Assembly: GCF_039392895.1 (NCBI RefSeq)
Contig: NZ_CP135027.1
Location: forward strand, 62,001 to 126,000
Reading direction: 5' to 3'
From: Buchnera aphidicola (Mindarus keteleerifoliae)
GTDB lineage: Bacteria > Pseudomonadota > Gammaproteobacteria > Enterobacterales > Enterobacteriaceae
Length of the DNA stretch: 64,000 nt
Below are positions 19,855-30,343 of this stretch, piece by piece (the first letter of the stretch is position 1; the number at the start of each line of letters is the position of its first letter). The notes under the pieces are model-generated. The model saw only the letters and a list, made by a program, of their open reading frames with translations. It did not search any database and was not told the DNA's origin. The position numbers and the translations under genes are program-made.

Positions 19855-20232
19855 TTTTTAAAAAATATGTTTATTACAAATTTGGTTTTTACTAGTTAGT
19901 TTTAAGCTTAAGATTTTTTTATAAAATAAGAAGTATAAAGATTTATTTAAAGAATTTAATTCTATCATAAACAATTAAAAATTAATATTTTTGAATTGAT
20001 TTTATTTTTTAAAATAGCTTTTCTATTTAAAGGAATAAAAAGATAATTTTAAGTAAAATTAGGGTATTTTGAATGTATATATAATTTTTTTTAATTTTAT
20101 GCATAAAAGTATTTTTTTTATAAGTATTTTAAATTATAAAATAATTTAAAAGTTTTTATAAAAAAACTTTAAAATACTCATTTATTTTTTTGATTATGTA
20201 TAGACATATATTTACTATAAGGTATATTTTAC
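19855..20232. other. spacer between rnpB and fabB
   Basis: About 380 bases with no supportable gene. It should hold the minus-strand rnpB promoter and the plus-strand fabB promoter. One imperfect hairpin is visible, with arms near 20124-20134 and 20168-20178, made almost entirely of A-T pairs. Nothing else stands out. Confidence 0.5.
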
Positions 20233-21462
20233 GTGAAAAGAGTTGTTATTACGGGGTTAGGTATTATTTCTAGTATAGGAAATAATAGTAAAGATGTATT
20301 GATTTCGTTAAAAAAACAAAGTTCAGGCATAGTATTTTCTAATTTTATGAAAAAAATAGGTGCTCAAAGTCAAATCTTCGGTAATATAAAAAATAATATG
20401 GATATTTTAAGTAAAATTTGTAATAAAAAAATTCGATTTATGAATTTTTCTTCAGCATATGCTTATTTAACAATGTTGGAAGCTATTAAAGATGCTAACT
20501 TAAAAGAAAATGTTTTTCAACGAAATCCTCGTGTAGGAATTATTGTAGGTTCTTCTATAAATTTTTTTTCTAAATTTAATTTATTCAAAAATAAAAAAAT
20601 AACAAAACAAAAAAAAAAATTTAGTACTTATTCTTTAATACAAACAATGACATCGAATATTTCTTCTTGTCTTTCTACTTTTTTTAATATTTATGGAATC
20701 AGTTATTCGATCAGTTCTGCTTGTGCTAGTTCAGCTCATTGTATAGGAAACGCTTATGAATTGATTAAATGTGGTAAGCAAGATATTATTTTTTCGGGTG
20801 GATCAGAGTCATTAAATAAAGAATTGATATTAAAATTTGATGCAATGAGAGTGCTATCTAAAAAAAGAAACCATAATCCTAAAGAAGCTTCTAGAGCTTA
20901 TGATTTTGACAGAGATGGTTTTGTTATATCTGAAGGGTCTGGTATTTTAGTGCTAGAAGAATTAAATCATGCTATATCTAGAAATGCAAAAATATATGCT
21001 GAAATAGTAGGGTATGGTTTTAGTTCAGATGGAAAAAATATGGTGAAACCTTCAGTTAAAGGAATTTTTCAATGTATGAAACTAGCATTAAATGAAATAA
21101 ATTATCCAATAGATTATTTAAATACACACGCTACTTCTACTAAAGTAGGAGATATATCTGAACTAATTGCTATCGAGCAAATATTTAAAAAAAAAATTCC
21201 ATTTATTTCCTCTACAAAGAGTTTAACTGGTCATTCATTGGGATCTTCAGGTGTACATGAATTAATTTATTCTATTTTAATGTTAAAATACGGATTTATT
21301 GTACCAAGTATTAATATTTTTAACTTGGATCCTAATGCTAAAAAATTTCCGATAGTACAAAATTTTATAAATTCTAGAGTTAATACTATTATGTCAAATA
21401 GCTTTGGATTTGGAGGTACTAACGCATCATTAATTATAAAAAATTTTTTTCTTAATCTTTAA
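20233..21462 (+). CDS. fabB: 3-oxoacyl-[acyl-carrier-protein] synthase I (beta-ketoacyl-ACP synthase)
   Basis: FabB elongates fatty acids by condensing acyl chains with malonyl-ACP. The 409-residue protein (E. coli 406) starts with GTG and reads MKRVVITGLGIISSIGNN. The catalytic Cys is in SISSACASSAHCIGNA and the two His are in LNTHATST and LTGHSLGSSG. The NSFGFGGTNAS end motif is present. An AAGG site lies about ten bases before the GTG. The protein groups with FabB, not FabF, by its N-terminus and the SSAHCIGNA block. Confidence 0.95.
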   Translation: MKRVVITGLGIISSIGNNSKDVLISLKKQSSGIVFSNFMKKIGAQSQIFGNIKNNMDILSKICNKKIRFMNFSSAYAYLTMLEAIKDANLKENVFQRNPRVGIIVGSSINFFSKFNLFKNKKITKQKKKFSTYSLIQTMTSNISSCLSTFFNIYGISYSISSACASSAHCIGNAYELIKCGKQDIIFSGGSESLNKELILKFDAMRVLSKKRNHNPKEASRAYDFDRDGFVISEGSGILVLEELNHAISRNAKIYAEIVGYGFSSDGKNMVKPSVKGIFQCMKLALNEINYPIDYLNTHATSTKVGDISELIAIEQIFKKKIPFISSTKSLTGHSLGSSGVHELIYSILMLKYGFIVPSINIFNLDPNAKKFPIVQNFINSRVNTIMSNSFGFGGTNASLIIKNFFLNL

Positions 21463-21556
21463 AAAAATTAAATGAAACTAAATACTAAAAAATATTTAAT
21501 AAAATTCATTATTTTTTTAAATTTATATTTAATTCTAAAAGAGGTTTTTATTCATA

Positions 21557-22507
21557 ATGAATCAATTACGAAGTTTAAAAAAAATTACAACTGTTGTAGC
21601 AGATACAGGAGATATTAAATTTATTAAAAAATATCAACCTAAAGATGCAACTACTAATCCAACTCTTATTTTACGAGCAATTAATTTACATGCTTATCAA
21701 CATCTTATTATTTCAGCTTTGAAATATGCTAAATTAAAAGGAGGAAATTATCAAAAGAAAGTTGTTAATGCTAGTGAAAAAATTTCAGTTTTAATAGGTG
21801 CTGAAATATTAAAATATATACCTGGAAAAATTTCGACTGAAATAGATGCTAGATTATCTTTTAATAAAGATCAATGTATTGAAAAAGCACATTCGATTAT
21901 AAGAATGTATGAAGAAGAAGGTATCGAACGATCTAAAATTTTAATTAAAGTAGCAGCTACTTGGGAATGTATTTGTGCTGCTAAAGAACTAAAGAAAGAT
22001 AATATTAATTGTAATTTAACTTTATTATTTTCATTTGCTCAAGCTAGAGCATGTGCAGAAGCTGAAGTATTTTTAATTTCTCCTTTTGTAGGAAGAATCT
22101 ACGATTGGTATCAATCAAAATTTCCTACTAAAACATATTTAGTTGAAAATGATCCAGGAGTAAAGTCTGTTAAAAAAATTTATAAATATTATAAAGAAAA
22201 TAATTATAAAACAATCGTTATGGGAGCTAGTTTCAGAAGAATCGAACAGATATTAGCGTTAGCAGGATGCGATTGTTTGACGATTTCCCCTGAATTGTTA
22301 AAAGAATTAGAAATTAAACCAGGGAATGTTGAACAAATTTTGAAAGATGAAAAAAAATACTGTAAAGATAGTAGTATTCTATCAGAATCTGAGTTTAGAT
22401 GGGATCATAATGAAGACCCTATGGCTGTTGAAAAATTGTCTGAGGGAATTCGAAAATTTTCGGAAGATCAAGAAAAATTAGAAAAAACATTTTCCAAAAA
22501 GTTTTAG
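21557..22507 (+). CDS. talA: transaldolase
   Basis: Transaldolase moves a three-carbon unit between sugar phosphates in the non-oxidative pentose phosphate path. The 316-residue protein matches TalA in length. It has [11 protein letters not shown] near the start, [10 protein letters not shown], and the Schiff-base Lys in [12 protein letters not shown]. The [12 protein letters not shown] and [18 protein letters not shown] blocks follow. Its place directly before transketolase mirrors the enteric talA-tktB pair, so talA is preferred over talB. An AGAGG site precedes the ATG. Confidence 0.95.
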   Translation: MNQLRSLKKITTVVADTGDIKFIKKYQPKDATTNPTLILRAINLHAYQHLIISALKYAKLKGGNYQKKVVNASEKISVLIGAEILKYIPGKISTEIDARLSFNKDQCIEKAHSIIRMYEEEGIERSKILIKVAATWECICAAKELKKDNINCNLTLLFSFAQARACAEAEVFLISPFVGRIYDWYQSKFPTKTYLVENDPGVKSVKKIYKYYKENNYKTIVMGASFRRIEQILALAGCDCLTISPELLKELEIKPGNVEQILKDEKKYCKDSSILSESEFRWDHNEDPMAVEKLSEGIRKFSEDQEKLEKTFSKKF

Positions 22508-22568
22508 TTAAAAAAAATATTTTTTTCAAGATTTATTTCGATTATTAAATTTATTTATAAGGATTATT

Positions 22569-24569
22569 ATGTATTCAAGAAAAGAATTAGCTAATTCACT
22601 TCGAGCGTTAAGTATAGACGCTATAGAGCAAGCTAACTCCGGACATCCTGGTGCTCCAATGGGAATGGCAGATATAATGGAAGTATTATGGAGAGATTTT
22701 TTCAAACATAATCCATTAAATCCTAAGTGGCCTAATCGGGATCGATTTGTTCTTTCTAACGGACATGCCTCAGCTTTATTATATAGTATTTTACATCTTA
22801 CCGGTTATAACTTATCTATGGATGAATTAAAAAATTTTAGAAAATTAGGTTCAAAAACACCAGGACATCCTGAATTAGGTTCTACAGAAGGAATCGATGT
22901 AACAACCGGTCCTTTAGGACAAGGATTAGCCAATGCAGTTGGAATAGCTATTGCTGAACGTACTTTAGGAGCATATTTTAATCGACAAGATTATTCTATA
23001 GTAGATCATTATACATGGGCCTTTGTTGGCGACGGTTGTTTAATGGAAGGAATTTCGCATGAATCTTGTTCATTAGCTGGAACTTTAGAATTAGGAAAAT
23101 TAATAGTTTTTTATGATAGCAATAAAATATCTATTGATGGTCCAGTAGTTAATTGGTTTAGTGAGAATATAAAAAAACGATTTGAAGCATATAATTGGCA
23201 TGTAGTTGAAAATGTAGATGGGCATAATTCTAAATCGATTTTTAATGCGATTTTAGAAGCAAAAAAAAATGTTAAAAAGCCTTCAATAATCATTTGTAAA
23301 ACGATTATAGGTTTTGGTTCTCCGAACAAATCTAATCGAGAAATTGTTCATGGTGCTCCTTTAGGAAAAGTGGAATCAAATTTAACAAAAAAAAATATAG
23401 GTTGGAAATATCCAGAGTTTTTTATTCCTGAAGATATGTATAACGTTTGGAATGCCCAGAAAAAAGGTCAAGTATTAGAAAAAAAATGGAAAGATATTCT
23501 AAAAAATTATAAAAAGGAATATCCAAAATTATCGTTGGAATATAAAAGAAGAATTTGTAATTTATTACCTGAAAATTGGAATAAAAAAATGAATTTTTTT
23601 ATTAATGAATTACAAAACAATCCTGAAATTATTGCAACAAGGCAGTCTTCCCAAAAAATTTTGTCATTTATTGGAAAAATTTTACCAGAATTAATCGGAG
23701 GTTCTGCTGATTTATCTCCTAGTAATTTAACTATGCATAGTAATTCTGTTTCGATAAAAAATAATCATAATGGAAATTACATACATTATGGAGTTAGAGA
23801 GTTTGGAATGACAGCAATTTCTAATGGAATTTCCGTATATGGAGGATTTATACCTTATTCAGCGACTTTTTTAGTTTTTTCAGAATATGCAAAAAATGCG
23901 ATTAGGATGGCTGCATTAATGAAAATTCAACAAATTTTTATTTATACTCATGATTCTATAGGATTAGGAGAAGATGGTCCTACCCATCAACCAATCGAAC
24001 AATTATCTCATTTGAGATTAACACCTAACTTAAGTGTATGGAGGCCTAGTGATCAAGTTGAAACAGCAGTAGCTTGGAAATTCGCTATAGAAAGAAAAAA
24101 AGGTCCAACTGCATTAATTTTATCTAGGCAAAATTTAAAACAATTTAAAAGGACAAACAAAGAGTTAGAGAATGTTTCTAAAGGTGCGTATATTATTAAA
24201 GAGGCTGAAAAATGTCAACCTAATTTAATTTTAATTTCTACAGGTTCTGAATTATTTTTAACTTTAAAAGTATCTAAAAAAATAGATGCATTAGGGTATT
24301 CTTGCAGAGTGATTTCAATGCCATCTTCTGATAAATTTGAAGAACAGAGTAAAGAATATAAACAATATCTTTTTCCTAAAAAAATTAAAAAAAGAATAGC
24401 TATCGAAGCTGGAATAACAGATTTCTGGCATAAGTATGTTGGTTTAGAAGGAAAAATAATAGGGATTAATCGATATGGAGATTCTGCTTCTGGAGAAGTT
24501 TTATTTTCTAAATTTGGATTTACGGTAGAGCATATAGTTAAAAAAATTAAGTTATTTTTAAATTGTTAA
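22569..24569 (+). CDS. tktB: transketolase
   Basis: Transketolase moves two-carbon units between sugar phosphates and links the pentose phosphate path to glycolysis; it supplies erythrose 4-phosphate for aromatic amino acids. The 666-residue protein (E. coli TktB 667) has [14 protein letters not shown], the thiamine diphosphate motif from GDGCLMEG to DSN near residue 185, and [20 protein letters not shown]. The LSRQ and [15 protein letters not shown] segments are intact. The symbol follows the adjacency to talA. AAGGAT lies before the ATG. Confidence 0.95.
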   Translation: MYSRKELANSLRALSIDAIEQANSGHPGAPMGMADIMEVLWRDFFKHNPLNPKWPNRDRFVLSNGHASALLYSILHLTGYNLSMDELKNFRKLGSKTPGHPELGSTEGIDVTTGPLGQGLANAVGIAIAERTLGAYFNRQDYSIVDHYTWAFVGDGCLMEGISHESCSLAGTLELGKLIVFYDSNKISIDGPVVNWFSENIKKRFEAYNWHVVENVDGHNSKSIFNAILEAKKNVKKPSIIICKTIIGFGSPNKSNREIVHGAPLGKVESNLTKKNIGWKYPEFFIPEDMYNVWNAQKKGQVLEKKWKDILKNYKKEYPKLSLEYKRRICNLLPENWNKKMNFFINELQNNPEIIATRQSSQKILSFIGKILPELIGGSADLSPSNLTMHSNSVSIKNNHNGNYIHYGVREFGMTAISNGISVYGGFIPYSATFLVFSEYAKNAIRMAALMKIQQIFIYTHDSIGLGEDGPTHQPIEQLSHLRLTPNLSVWRPSDQVETAVAWKFAIERKKGPTALILSRQNLKQFKRTNKELENVSKGAYIIKEAEKCQPNLILISTGSELFLTLKVSKKIDALGYSCRVISMPSSDKFEEQSKEYKQYLFPKKIKKRIAIEAGITDFWHKYVGLEGKIIGINRYGDSASGEVLFSKFGFTVEHIVKKIKLFLNC

Positions 24570-24672
24570 TAATATAGTTTATTAAGTTTAAAAAATAAAA
24601 AATGAGAATTATATTCTTATATACAAAAAATAAACAAAAATATTTGAATTATTATTTTTTTAAAGGCGTTGT

Positions 24673-25803
24673 ATGAAGAATTTTCCTATTGTTAAATTGG
24701 CTAGAAAATTAATCTCTATACCTTCCATAAGTCCATTAGATTTGGGTTGTCAAGAAATTATAGCAAATAGATTGAGATCTATTGGGTTTACGATTAAACA
24801 TATAAATATTAACAACACTTCTAATATTTGGGCTTTTCGAGGTAAAGGAAAAACTTTGACATTTGCTGGACACACTGATGTAGTGCCTGCAGGTAAAAAA
24901 AAACTTTGGAAATTTCCTCCGTTTGATGCGGTAATTGAAAAAAATATTCTTTTTGGAAGAGGTGCTATTGATATGAAAGGAGCTCTAGCAGCTATGATAA
25001 TAGCTGCTGAAAAATTTGTTTATTTAAATCCTAATCATAAAAATCGAATATCTTTTCTAATAACTTCTGATGAAGAATCAAATGCTATTGATGGTACTAA
25101 AGCAGTAATTGAGAATTTAATTTCTCAGAAAGAAAAAATAGATTATTGTATTTTAGGCGAACCATCTAGTACTAAAGTGATTGGAGACTTTATAAAAAAT
25201 GGACGTAGAGGCTCAATAACAGCACATTTAAAAGTTTTTGGAATTCAAGGTCATGTTGCTTATCCGAAATCTTTTGATAATTCTATACATAAAACTATAC
25301 CTTTTTTATTTCGATTAATAAATCATGAATTTGATACTGGAAATAATTTTTTCCCTTCTACAAGCATACAAATAGTTAAGATTAGATCTGATTCAAATTC
25401 AGAAAATGTTGTTCCAGACGAATTATCTATGGTATTTAATATACGATTCAGTCCTGTTATTAATGTAAATGAAATAAAACATTTTGTTGAAAAAATACTG
25501 TTCAAATATAGAATAAAATATTCTATTAAATGGAAAGTTTCAGGTTATCCTTTTTTTACTTCACCAGGTGTACTAACTAAAACAGTTACCGAGGCTGTTC
25601 AATTTGTTAATAAAATAAAATCAAGATTATCGACTTCTGGAGGAACTTCAGATGGTCGATTTATTTCATTAATAGGTGCAGAAATAGTTGAACTTGGTTT
25701 AATAAATAAAACTATACATCAAGTCAATGAGCAAGTAAAAATCGAAGATTTGTCTATTTTAAGTCAAATTTATCAAAGAATAATGGATAAATTATTAATT
25801 TAA
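24673..25803 (+). CDS. dapE: succinyl-diaminopimelate desuccinylase
   Basis: DapE removes succinate from N-succinyl-diaminopimelate in the lysine and peptidoglycan route. The 376-residue zinc enzyme (E. coli 375) has metal ligands in FAGHTDVVPAG, RGAIDMKGALAAM, ITSDEESNAIDGT and LGEPSST, and the last histidine in TIHQVNE. The dimerisation domain between is complete. It is the last plus-strand gene before a clear hairpin. Together with dapA, convergent across the spacer, it serves lysine provision to the host. Confidence 0.96.
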   Translation: MKNFPIVKLARKLISIPSISPLDLGCQEIIANRLRSIGFTIKHININNTSNIWAFRGKGKTLTFAGHTDVVPAGKKKLWKFPPFDAVIEKNILFGRGAIDMKGALAAMIIAAEKFVYLNPNHKNRISFLITSDEESNAIDGTKAVIENLISQKEKIDYCILGEPSSTKVIGDFIKNGRRGSITAHLKVFGIQGHVAYPKSFDNSIHKTIPFLFRLINHEFDTGNNFFPSTSIQIVKIRSDSNSENVVPDELSMVFNIRFSPVINVNEIKHFVEKILFKYRIKYSIKWKVSGYPFFTSPGVLTKTVTEAVQFVNKIKSRLSTSGGTSDGRFISLIGAEIVELGLINKTIHQVNEQVKIEDLSILSQIYQRIMDKLLI

Positions 25804-25816
25804 TTTCTTAAAATTG

Positions 25817-25852
25817 TAGAGCATCATTAAGATGCTCTAGATTAAATTTTTA
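25817..25852. terminator. hairpin between convergent dapE and dapA
   Basis: A perfect nine-base stem (25817-25825 with 25831-25839) closes a five-base loop just after the dapE stop, followed by a T-rich stretch. It is one of the few G/C-bearing hairpins in the window and looks like an intrinsic terminator for the plus strand. The arms would also fold in transcripts arriving from dapA, but those have no U tract. Confidence 0.7.
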
Positions 25853-26014
25853 CCTTAAAATTTAAGAAATAAGTTTGTTTATTTTAAATTTGTATTTTTT
25901 TAAATTTAATTAATTTCATTTAATTTAAAAAATCATTTAAAAAGTTTAATTCAAATAAATATTTCACGTTTTTTAAATTTTTTTAAAGGTAAAAAAATTT
26001 TAATTTGTTGTTTT

Positions 26015-26896
26015 TTAATATGATAATTTTATTTTATTTAAAATATTTTCTAAAATAATTTTAGTAGATTTAGAAATTGATATCATAGGAAGTCTAAGGG
26101 TATCACTTGAAATTAAATTTAGTTTTTTAGCTGCCCATTTGATAGGCATTGGATTTGGTTCAACAAATAATATTTCATGTAAATCCATTAATTTTTCGTT
26201 GATTTTTCTGGCAGAAAAAAAATTTTTATTTAAAGCTAAATTGCACATTTTAGACATTTCTTTTGCTGCAATATTTGCAGTGACTGAAATTACTCCATTT
26301 CCTCCTAATTGAATAAAATCAAGAGCAGTTGCATCATCTCCGCTAAATAATAAAAAATTTTGAGAAACGTATTGTTTGATGTTGTTTACTCTAGATAAAT
26401 CTCCCGAGGCTTCTTTTATACCTATAATGTTTTTAAGTTTAGATAATTTAATTACAGTTTTTGGCAATAAATCACAACCTGTTCGAGAAGGTACATTATA
26501 AAGAATTTGAGGAATTTTAGTACTTTCTGAAATTAATTTAAAGTGCTGATACAGTCCTTTTTGAGTAGGACGATTATAATAAGGGGTAACACTTAAACAA
26601 CCAGAAATTCCAGAATTTTCTAATTTTTGAGTTAATAGAATTGCTTCTGATGTAGCATTAGCTCCAGTTCCTGCAATTATAGGAATTTTCCCATTAGCTA
26701 TTTCTACAGTATGCATAATTAAGTTACTATGTTCATTTTGATTTAAAGTTGCCGATTCTCCTGTTGTTCCTACAGATACTATAGCATTTGTTCCAGATTC
26801 AATATGGTAATTAATTAATCGTTTTAAACTATTTTTACAAATGTTTCCTTTTTCATCCATTGGCGTAATAAGAGCTACAATACTTCCTTTAAACAT
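26015..26896 (-). CDS. dapA: 4-hydroxy-tetrahydrodipicolinate synthase
   Basis: DapA condenses aspartate semialdehyde with pyruvate, the committed step to diaminopimelate and lysine. The 293-residue protein (E. coli 292) starts [17 protein letters not shown]. It has Schiff-base Lys161 in IGIKEASG, and Tyr133 and Arg138 in [10 protein letters not shown]. The residues that bind inhibitory lysine in E. coli (His56, Asn80, Glu84, Tyr106) are all conserved at the same numbers, so feedback control may still work. A frame extension of 20 codons upstream is rejected because the ATG at 26896 matches the family. GGAAG lies just before it. Confidence 0.97.
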   Translation of the reverse strand: MFKGSIVALITPMDEKGNICKNSLKRLINYHIESGTNAIVSVGTTGESATLNQNEHSNLIMHTVEIANGKIPIIAGTGANATSEAILLTQKLENSGISGCLSVTPYYNRPTQKGLYQHFKLISESTKIPQILYNVPSRTGCDLLPKTVIKLSKLKNIIGIKEASGDLSRVNNIKQYVSQNFLLFSGDDATALDFIQLGGNGVISVTANIAAKEMSKMCNLALNKNFFSARKINEKLMDLHEILFVEPNPMPIKWAAKKLNLISSDTLRLPMISISKSTKIILENILNKIKLSY

Positions 26897-27469
26897 TTTT
26901 AGTTTTTCCCAAAAATAAATTTTATATAGTACGTTTGAAAGGTATGTAAAAAGCAAATAGAAGATTGTATGCTTAACACATGATTAATTTTGCAAGATTT
27001 TAAATAATTTTAAAAGTAAAATTAAAAAATTATTTTTTCATTAAGTAATTTAATATTTTTTATTTTTAGAATTGTAAAGTATTCATATTTTATCTCGAGA
27101 AATTTGAATAGTAGTTTTATGATACATAAAATTTAAATTTTTAGAAAGATATAATCATAATATCAATGTTATTGTTTTTTTATATGTTTTTACTATATAA
27201 AGAATAAAGAGTTAGAAATTTTATACTTGAATTTAGAACTTTTTAGAAAAAATAAAATTTGATGCACAAAGAATTTATTCAAAAATTTAGTTTTTACAAA
27301 ATTATTATAGGTAAGGTTATAAGTAATTTTGATATTTAATTATAGTATAAACGTCGCTAAACGATTGATTTAGCGATGTTTATACATTTAAATTTCGAAA
27401 TAAATAATAATATATATGTTTAATGTAAAAATATTAAATATACATTTTTTTTATTATTTTTTTATAGAA
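26897..27469. other. spacer between aroC and dapA
   Basis: About 570 bases between two minus-strand genes. It contains a 17-base-pair hairpin close to the aroC stop (listed separately) and otherwise A/T-rich sequence with no supportable frame. It must hold the dapA promoter. I could not recognise a decayed gene. Confidence 0.5.
27345..27385. terminator. 17-bp hairpin after aroC
   Basis: Arms 27345-27361 and 27369-27385 are complementary at 16 of 17 positions around a seven-base loop, 85 bases past the aroC stop. The odd pair is G-U if read on the plus strand and A-C on the minus strand, so the perfect form is not the one expected for aroC RNA. It is still the most likely aroC 3' end. No strong U tract follows. 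Confidence 0.5.
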
Positions 27470-28534
27470 TTAAATATTATTACATTGTGCTTTATATCTT
27501 AATAAATGATCCATCAAAATAATTGCAGTCATCGCTTCAGCAATTGGAACTGCTCTTATTCCAACACAGGGATCGTGTCTTCCTTTAGTAGAAATTAAAG
27601 TATTTTCTCCATTAACATTAACAGTTTTTCCAGGAATTCTTATGCTAGAAGTAGGTTTTAATGCTATTTTAGTAATAATTGGTTCTCCATTACTAATTCC
27701 TCCAAGTATTCCTCCAGAATGGTTACTCATAAATTTTTTATTGTTCATCTCATCTCTATGTTGAGAACCTTTTTGATTAATTACAGAGAATCCATCTCCT
27801 ATTTCTACACCTTTTACTGCATTGATACTCATTAAAGCATGTGCTAAATCAGCATCTAATCGATCAAATACAGGCTCTCCTAATCCAATTGGAACGTTTT
27901 CTGAAACTATAATTATTTTTGCTCCTATAGAGTTTCCTTCTTTTTTAAGTTTTCGAATAATTAATTTAAGTTGATCTATTTTTTCGATATCAGCACAAAA
28001 AAATGGATTTTTATTAGTTTCTTCCCAAGATTTTAAATGACAAATAATATTTCCTAATTGAGCTAAATATCCTCTAATAATAATATTATGTTTTTCAAAT
28101 AAATATTTTTTTGCTATTGCTCCTGCTGCTACTCTCATTGCTGTTTCTCTAGCAGAAGAACGACCTCCACCTCTATAGTCTCTAATTCCGTATTTTTTAT
28201 AGTAAGTATAATCAGCATGTCCTGGTCGAAACAAAGTTTCATGATTTTTATAATCTTTGGTTCTTTGATCAGTATTATGTATTATTAATCCAATACTAGT
28301 ACCTGTAGTAATATTGTTAAATACTCCTGAAAGTATTTTTACTTTATCAGCTTCTTTTCTTGGAGAGGTATAAATAGAATTTCCTGGTTTTCTTCTATTA
28401 AGTTCTTTTTGTAGATCTTGATTACTTAATTTTAACCCAGGGGGAACTCCATCAATGATACAACCTAATGATTCTCCATGAGATTCACCATAAGTGGTAA
28501 CACAAAAATTTTTTCCAATAGAGTTTCCAGCCAT
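27470..28534 (-). CDS. aroC: chorismate synthase
   Basis: AroC makes chorismate, the branch point for phenylalanine, tyrosine and tryptophan, using reduced FMN. The 354-residue protein (E. coli 361) starts [20 protein letters not shown]. It has [20 protein letters not shown] (the family signature), [17 protein letters not shown] and [18 protein letters not shown]. All FMN/substrate residues that I can place are intact. It is divergent from smrB, as the two are neighbours in E. coli; prmB, which lies beside them there, is absent. Confidence 0.97.
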   Translation of the reverse strand: MAGNSIGKNFCVTTYGESHGESLGCIIDGVPPGLKLSNQDLQKELNRRKPGNSIYTSPRKEADKVKILSGVFNNITTGTSIGLIIHNTDQRTKDYKNHETLFRPGHADYTYYKKYGIRDYRGGGRSSARETAMRVAAGAIAKKYLFEKHNIIIRGYLAQLGNIICHLKSWEETNKNPFFCADIEKIDQLKLIIRKLKKEGNSIGAKIIIVSENVPIGLGEPVFDRLDADLAHALMSINAVKGVEIGDGFSVINQKGSQHRDEMNNKKFMSNHSGGILGGISNGEPIITKIALKPTSSIRIPGKTVNVNGENTLISTKGRHDPCVGIRAVPIAEAMTAIILMDHLLRYKAQCNNI

Positions 28535-28712
28535 TTTTTTTTAATCCTTATTTTTTAAAATAGTAGTATATTATTTTTTTAATTTAAAAATTAAATTTTT
28601 GCTATAATATAAAAATATTTAGTTATAATAAAATTATTATTCATTTAATTATTTATAATATAAAAGTTTTAAAAATCATTTAATTTTAACAATATTTTAT
28701 ACAAAAGATGTT

Positions 28713-29261
28713 ATGGTAATTAAAAAAAATATGCAAAATAATAAAACATTTTTATTTAATGATTTTTCTTCATTTCGAGAATCTTTTAAAGACATTAGTA
28801 AAATTAAACAAGACACTATTTTTCATTATAAAAATTGTTATGAAAAAAGTTCCTTTTTTTCAAAACGAAAAATGTTTGAATACGATCTTAATTCTCATTT
28901 ATTATCTAGTAATAATTCAAACTATGATATTAAATACGATCCTATTTCGTATATTCGAAATAAAAGCGATAAAGATGAATTAAGAAAAATTAAAATAGGA
29001 GAATATATTCCGGAAATCACTCTTGATTTACATGGATTGAATCAATTACAAGCTAAAAAAGAATTAGGGGTGTTAATTTCTGTTTGTCTTGAAGAAAACA
29101 TTTTTTGTGCTTCTATAGTACATGGGCATGGAAAAAATATTCTTAAAAAACAGACGTCATTTTGGTTGTCTCAACATCCAGATATTATTGCATTTCGTCA
29201 AGCGCCTAAAAGTTTGGGTGATGCAGCTGCCTTAATTGTATTAATTGATTGTTCAGTTTAA
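28713..29261 (+). CDS. smrB: SmrB, ribosome-collision rescue endonuclease (YfcN)
   Basis: SmrB binds stalled and collided ribosomes and cuts the mRNA between them so that rescue can follow. The 182-residue protein (E. coli 183) has a divergent N-terminal tail and a well-kept Smr domain. This includes LDLHGLNQLQAKKELG, with the DLH catalytic motif, and the loop VHGHGKNILK. The end segment AFRQAPKSLGDAAALIVLI is also conserved. The start ATG has no strong ribosome binding site; an internal ATG 18 bases later is an alternative. Its retention in such a small genome is of interest. Confidence 0.92.
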   Translation: MVIKKNMQNNKTFLFNDFSSFRESFKDISKIKQDTIFHYKNCYEKSSFFSKRKMFEYDLNSHLLSSNNSNYDIKYDPISYIRNKSDKDELRKIKIGEYIPEITLDLHGLNQLQAKKELGVLISVCLEENIFCASIVHGHGKNILKKQTSFWLSQHPDIIAFRQAPKSLGDAAALIVLIDCSV

Positions 29262-29435
29262 ATATTTCAATATTTTCATTGTTAAGAATAATTTTTGTAA
29301 AATTATTTTTTGTTTTGAATATTAATTTCTAATTTTAAATGGGTTTTTTTTTAAGTAAATTATAGAAATGTTTTTTATTTTTAATAGATATGTTCTTCTA
29401 ACAATTTGTTCAATTTTTAGATGAGGTAAAAAATA

Positions 29436-30338
29436 ATGCTAAAAAAAAATCATCGCGTTAGAATTGCGATGCAAAAATCAGGTAGATTGAGTGATGATTC
29501 TAAGGAATTATTAACTCGTTGTGGTATCAAAATTAATTTACAGCAGAAAGGTTTAATTTTTTTTGCTGAGAATATGCCTATTGATGTTATGTATGTTAGA
29601 GATGATGATATTCCTGGACTGGTAGTTGAGGGAGTAGTAGATTTAGGTATTGTAGGAAAAAATGTATTAAAAGAAATTTTTTTAGAACAAAAAGAGAAAT
29701 TCAAAAAAAGTTTGTTAAAAGTTCTATGCAACCTTGATTTCGGAACGTGTAGATTATCATTATCAATACCATTGAATATCGAGTATAGTGGATTAGATTA
29801 CTTTCAAAATAAACGTATTGCTACTTCATATCCTAATTTATTAAAAAATTTTTTGGACAAGAAAAAAATTCAATTTAAGTTATGTTCTTTAAATGGGTCG
29901 GTAGAAGTTGCTCCAAGATTGAATTTAGCAGATGCGATATGTGACTTAGTTTCTACAGGAGCTACTCTTAAAGAAAATAGTTTATATGAAGTAGAAACTG
30001 TATATGTATCTTCTGCATGTCTAATTAGCGGACTACAGGAAATATCAATTTTTAAAAAAAATATAATTGATAAATTAATCACTCGTATTCAAGGAGTTAT
30101 CAAAGCAAAGGAGTCTAAATATATTATGTTACATGTTCCTATTTCTAAATTAGAAGAAGTAACTTCTTTATTACACGGAGCTGAAAATCCAACAATTTTA
30201 AAATTGGCAAATGATCAAACAAAAGTTGCTATGCATGTTGTAAGTAGTGAAACTATATTTTGGGAAACAATGGAAAAATTAAAAATATTAGGAGCTAGTT
30301 CTATATTAGTTTTACCAATCGAGAAAATGATGGAGTAA
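29436..30338 (+). CDS. hisG: ATP phosphoribosyltransferase (long form)
   Basis: HisG starts histidine synthesis by joining ATP and PRPP. The 300-residue protein (E. coli 299) has [53 protein letters not shown], with the PRPP-binding STGATLKEN after it. The regulatory C-terminal domain is complete, ending [18 protein letters not shown] as in E. coli. It leads the hisGDCBHAFI operon with a GAGGT site before the ATG. The 174-base leader has no His-rich peptide, so the enteric hisL attenuator is gone. Confidence 0.97.
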   Translation: MLKKNHRVRIAMQKSGRLSDDSKELLTRCGIKINLQQKGLIFFAENMPIDVMYVRDDDIPGLVVEGVVDLGIVGKNVLKEIFLEQKEKFKKSLLKVLCNLDFGTCRLSLSIPLNIEYSGLDYFQNKRIATSYPNLLKNFLDKKKIQFKLCSLNGSVEVAPRLNLADAICDLVSTGATLKENSLYEVETVYVSSACLISGLQEISIFKKNIIDKLITRIQGVIKAKESKYIMLHVPISKLEEVTSLLHGAENPTILKLANDQTKVAMHVVSSETIFWETMEKLKILGASSILVLPIEKMME

Positions 30339-30343
30339 ATAAT

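Noticed and set aside
20120-20180. Hairpin before fabB as a regulatory element
   Set aside because: Nearly all A-T pairs with a large interior loop; not distinguishable from chance at this composition.
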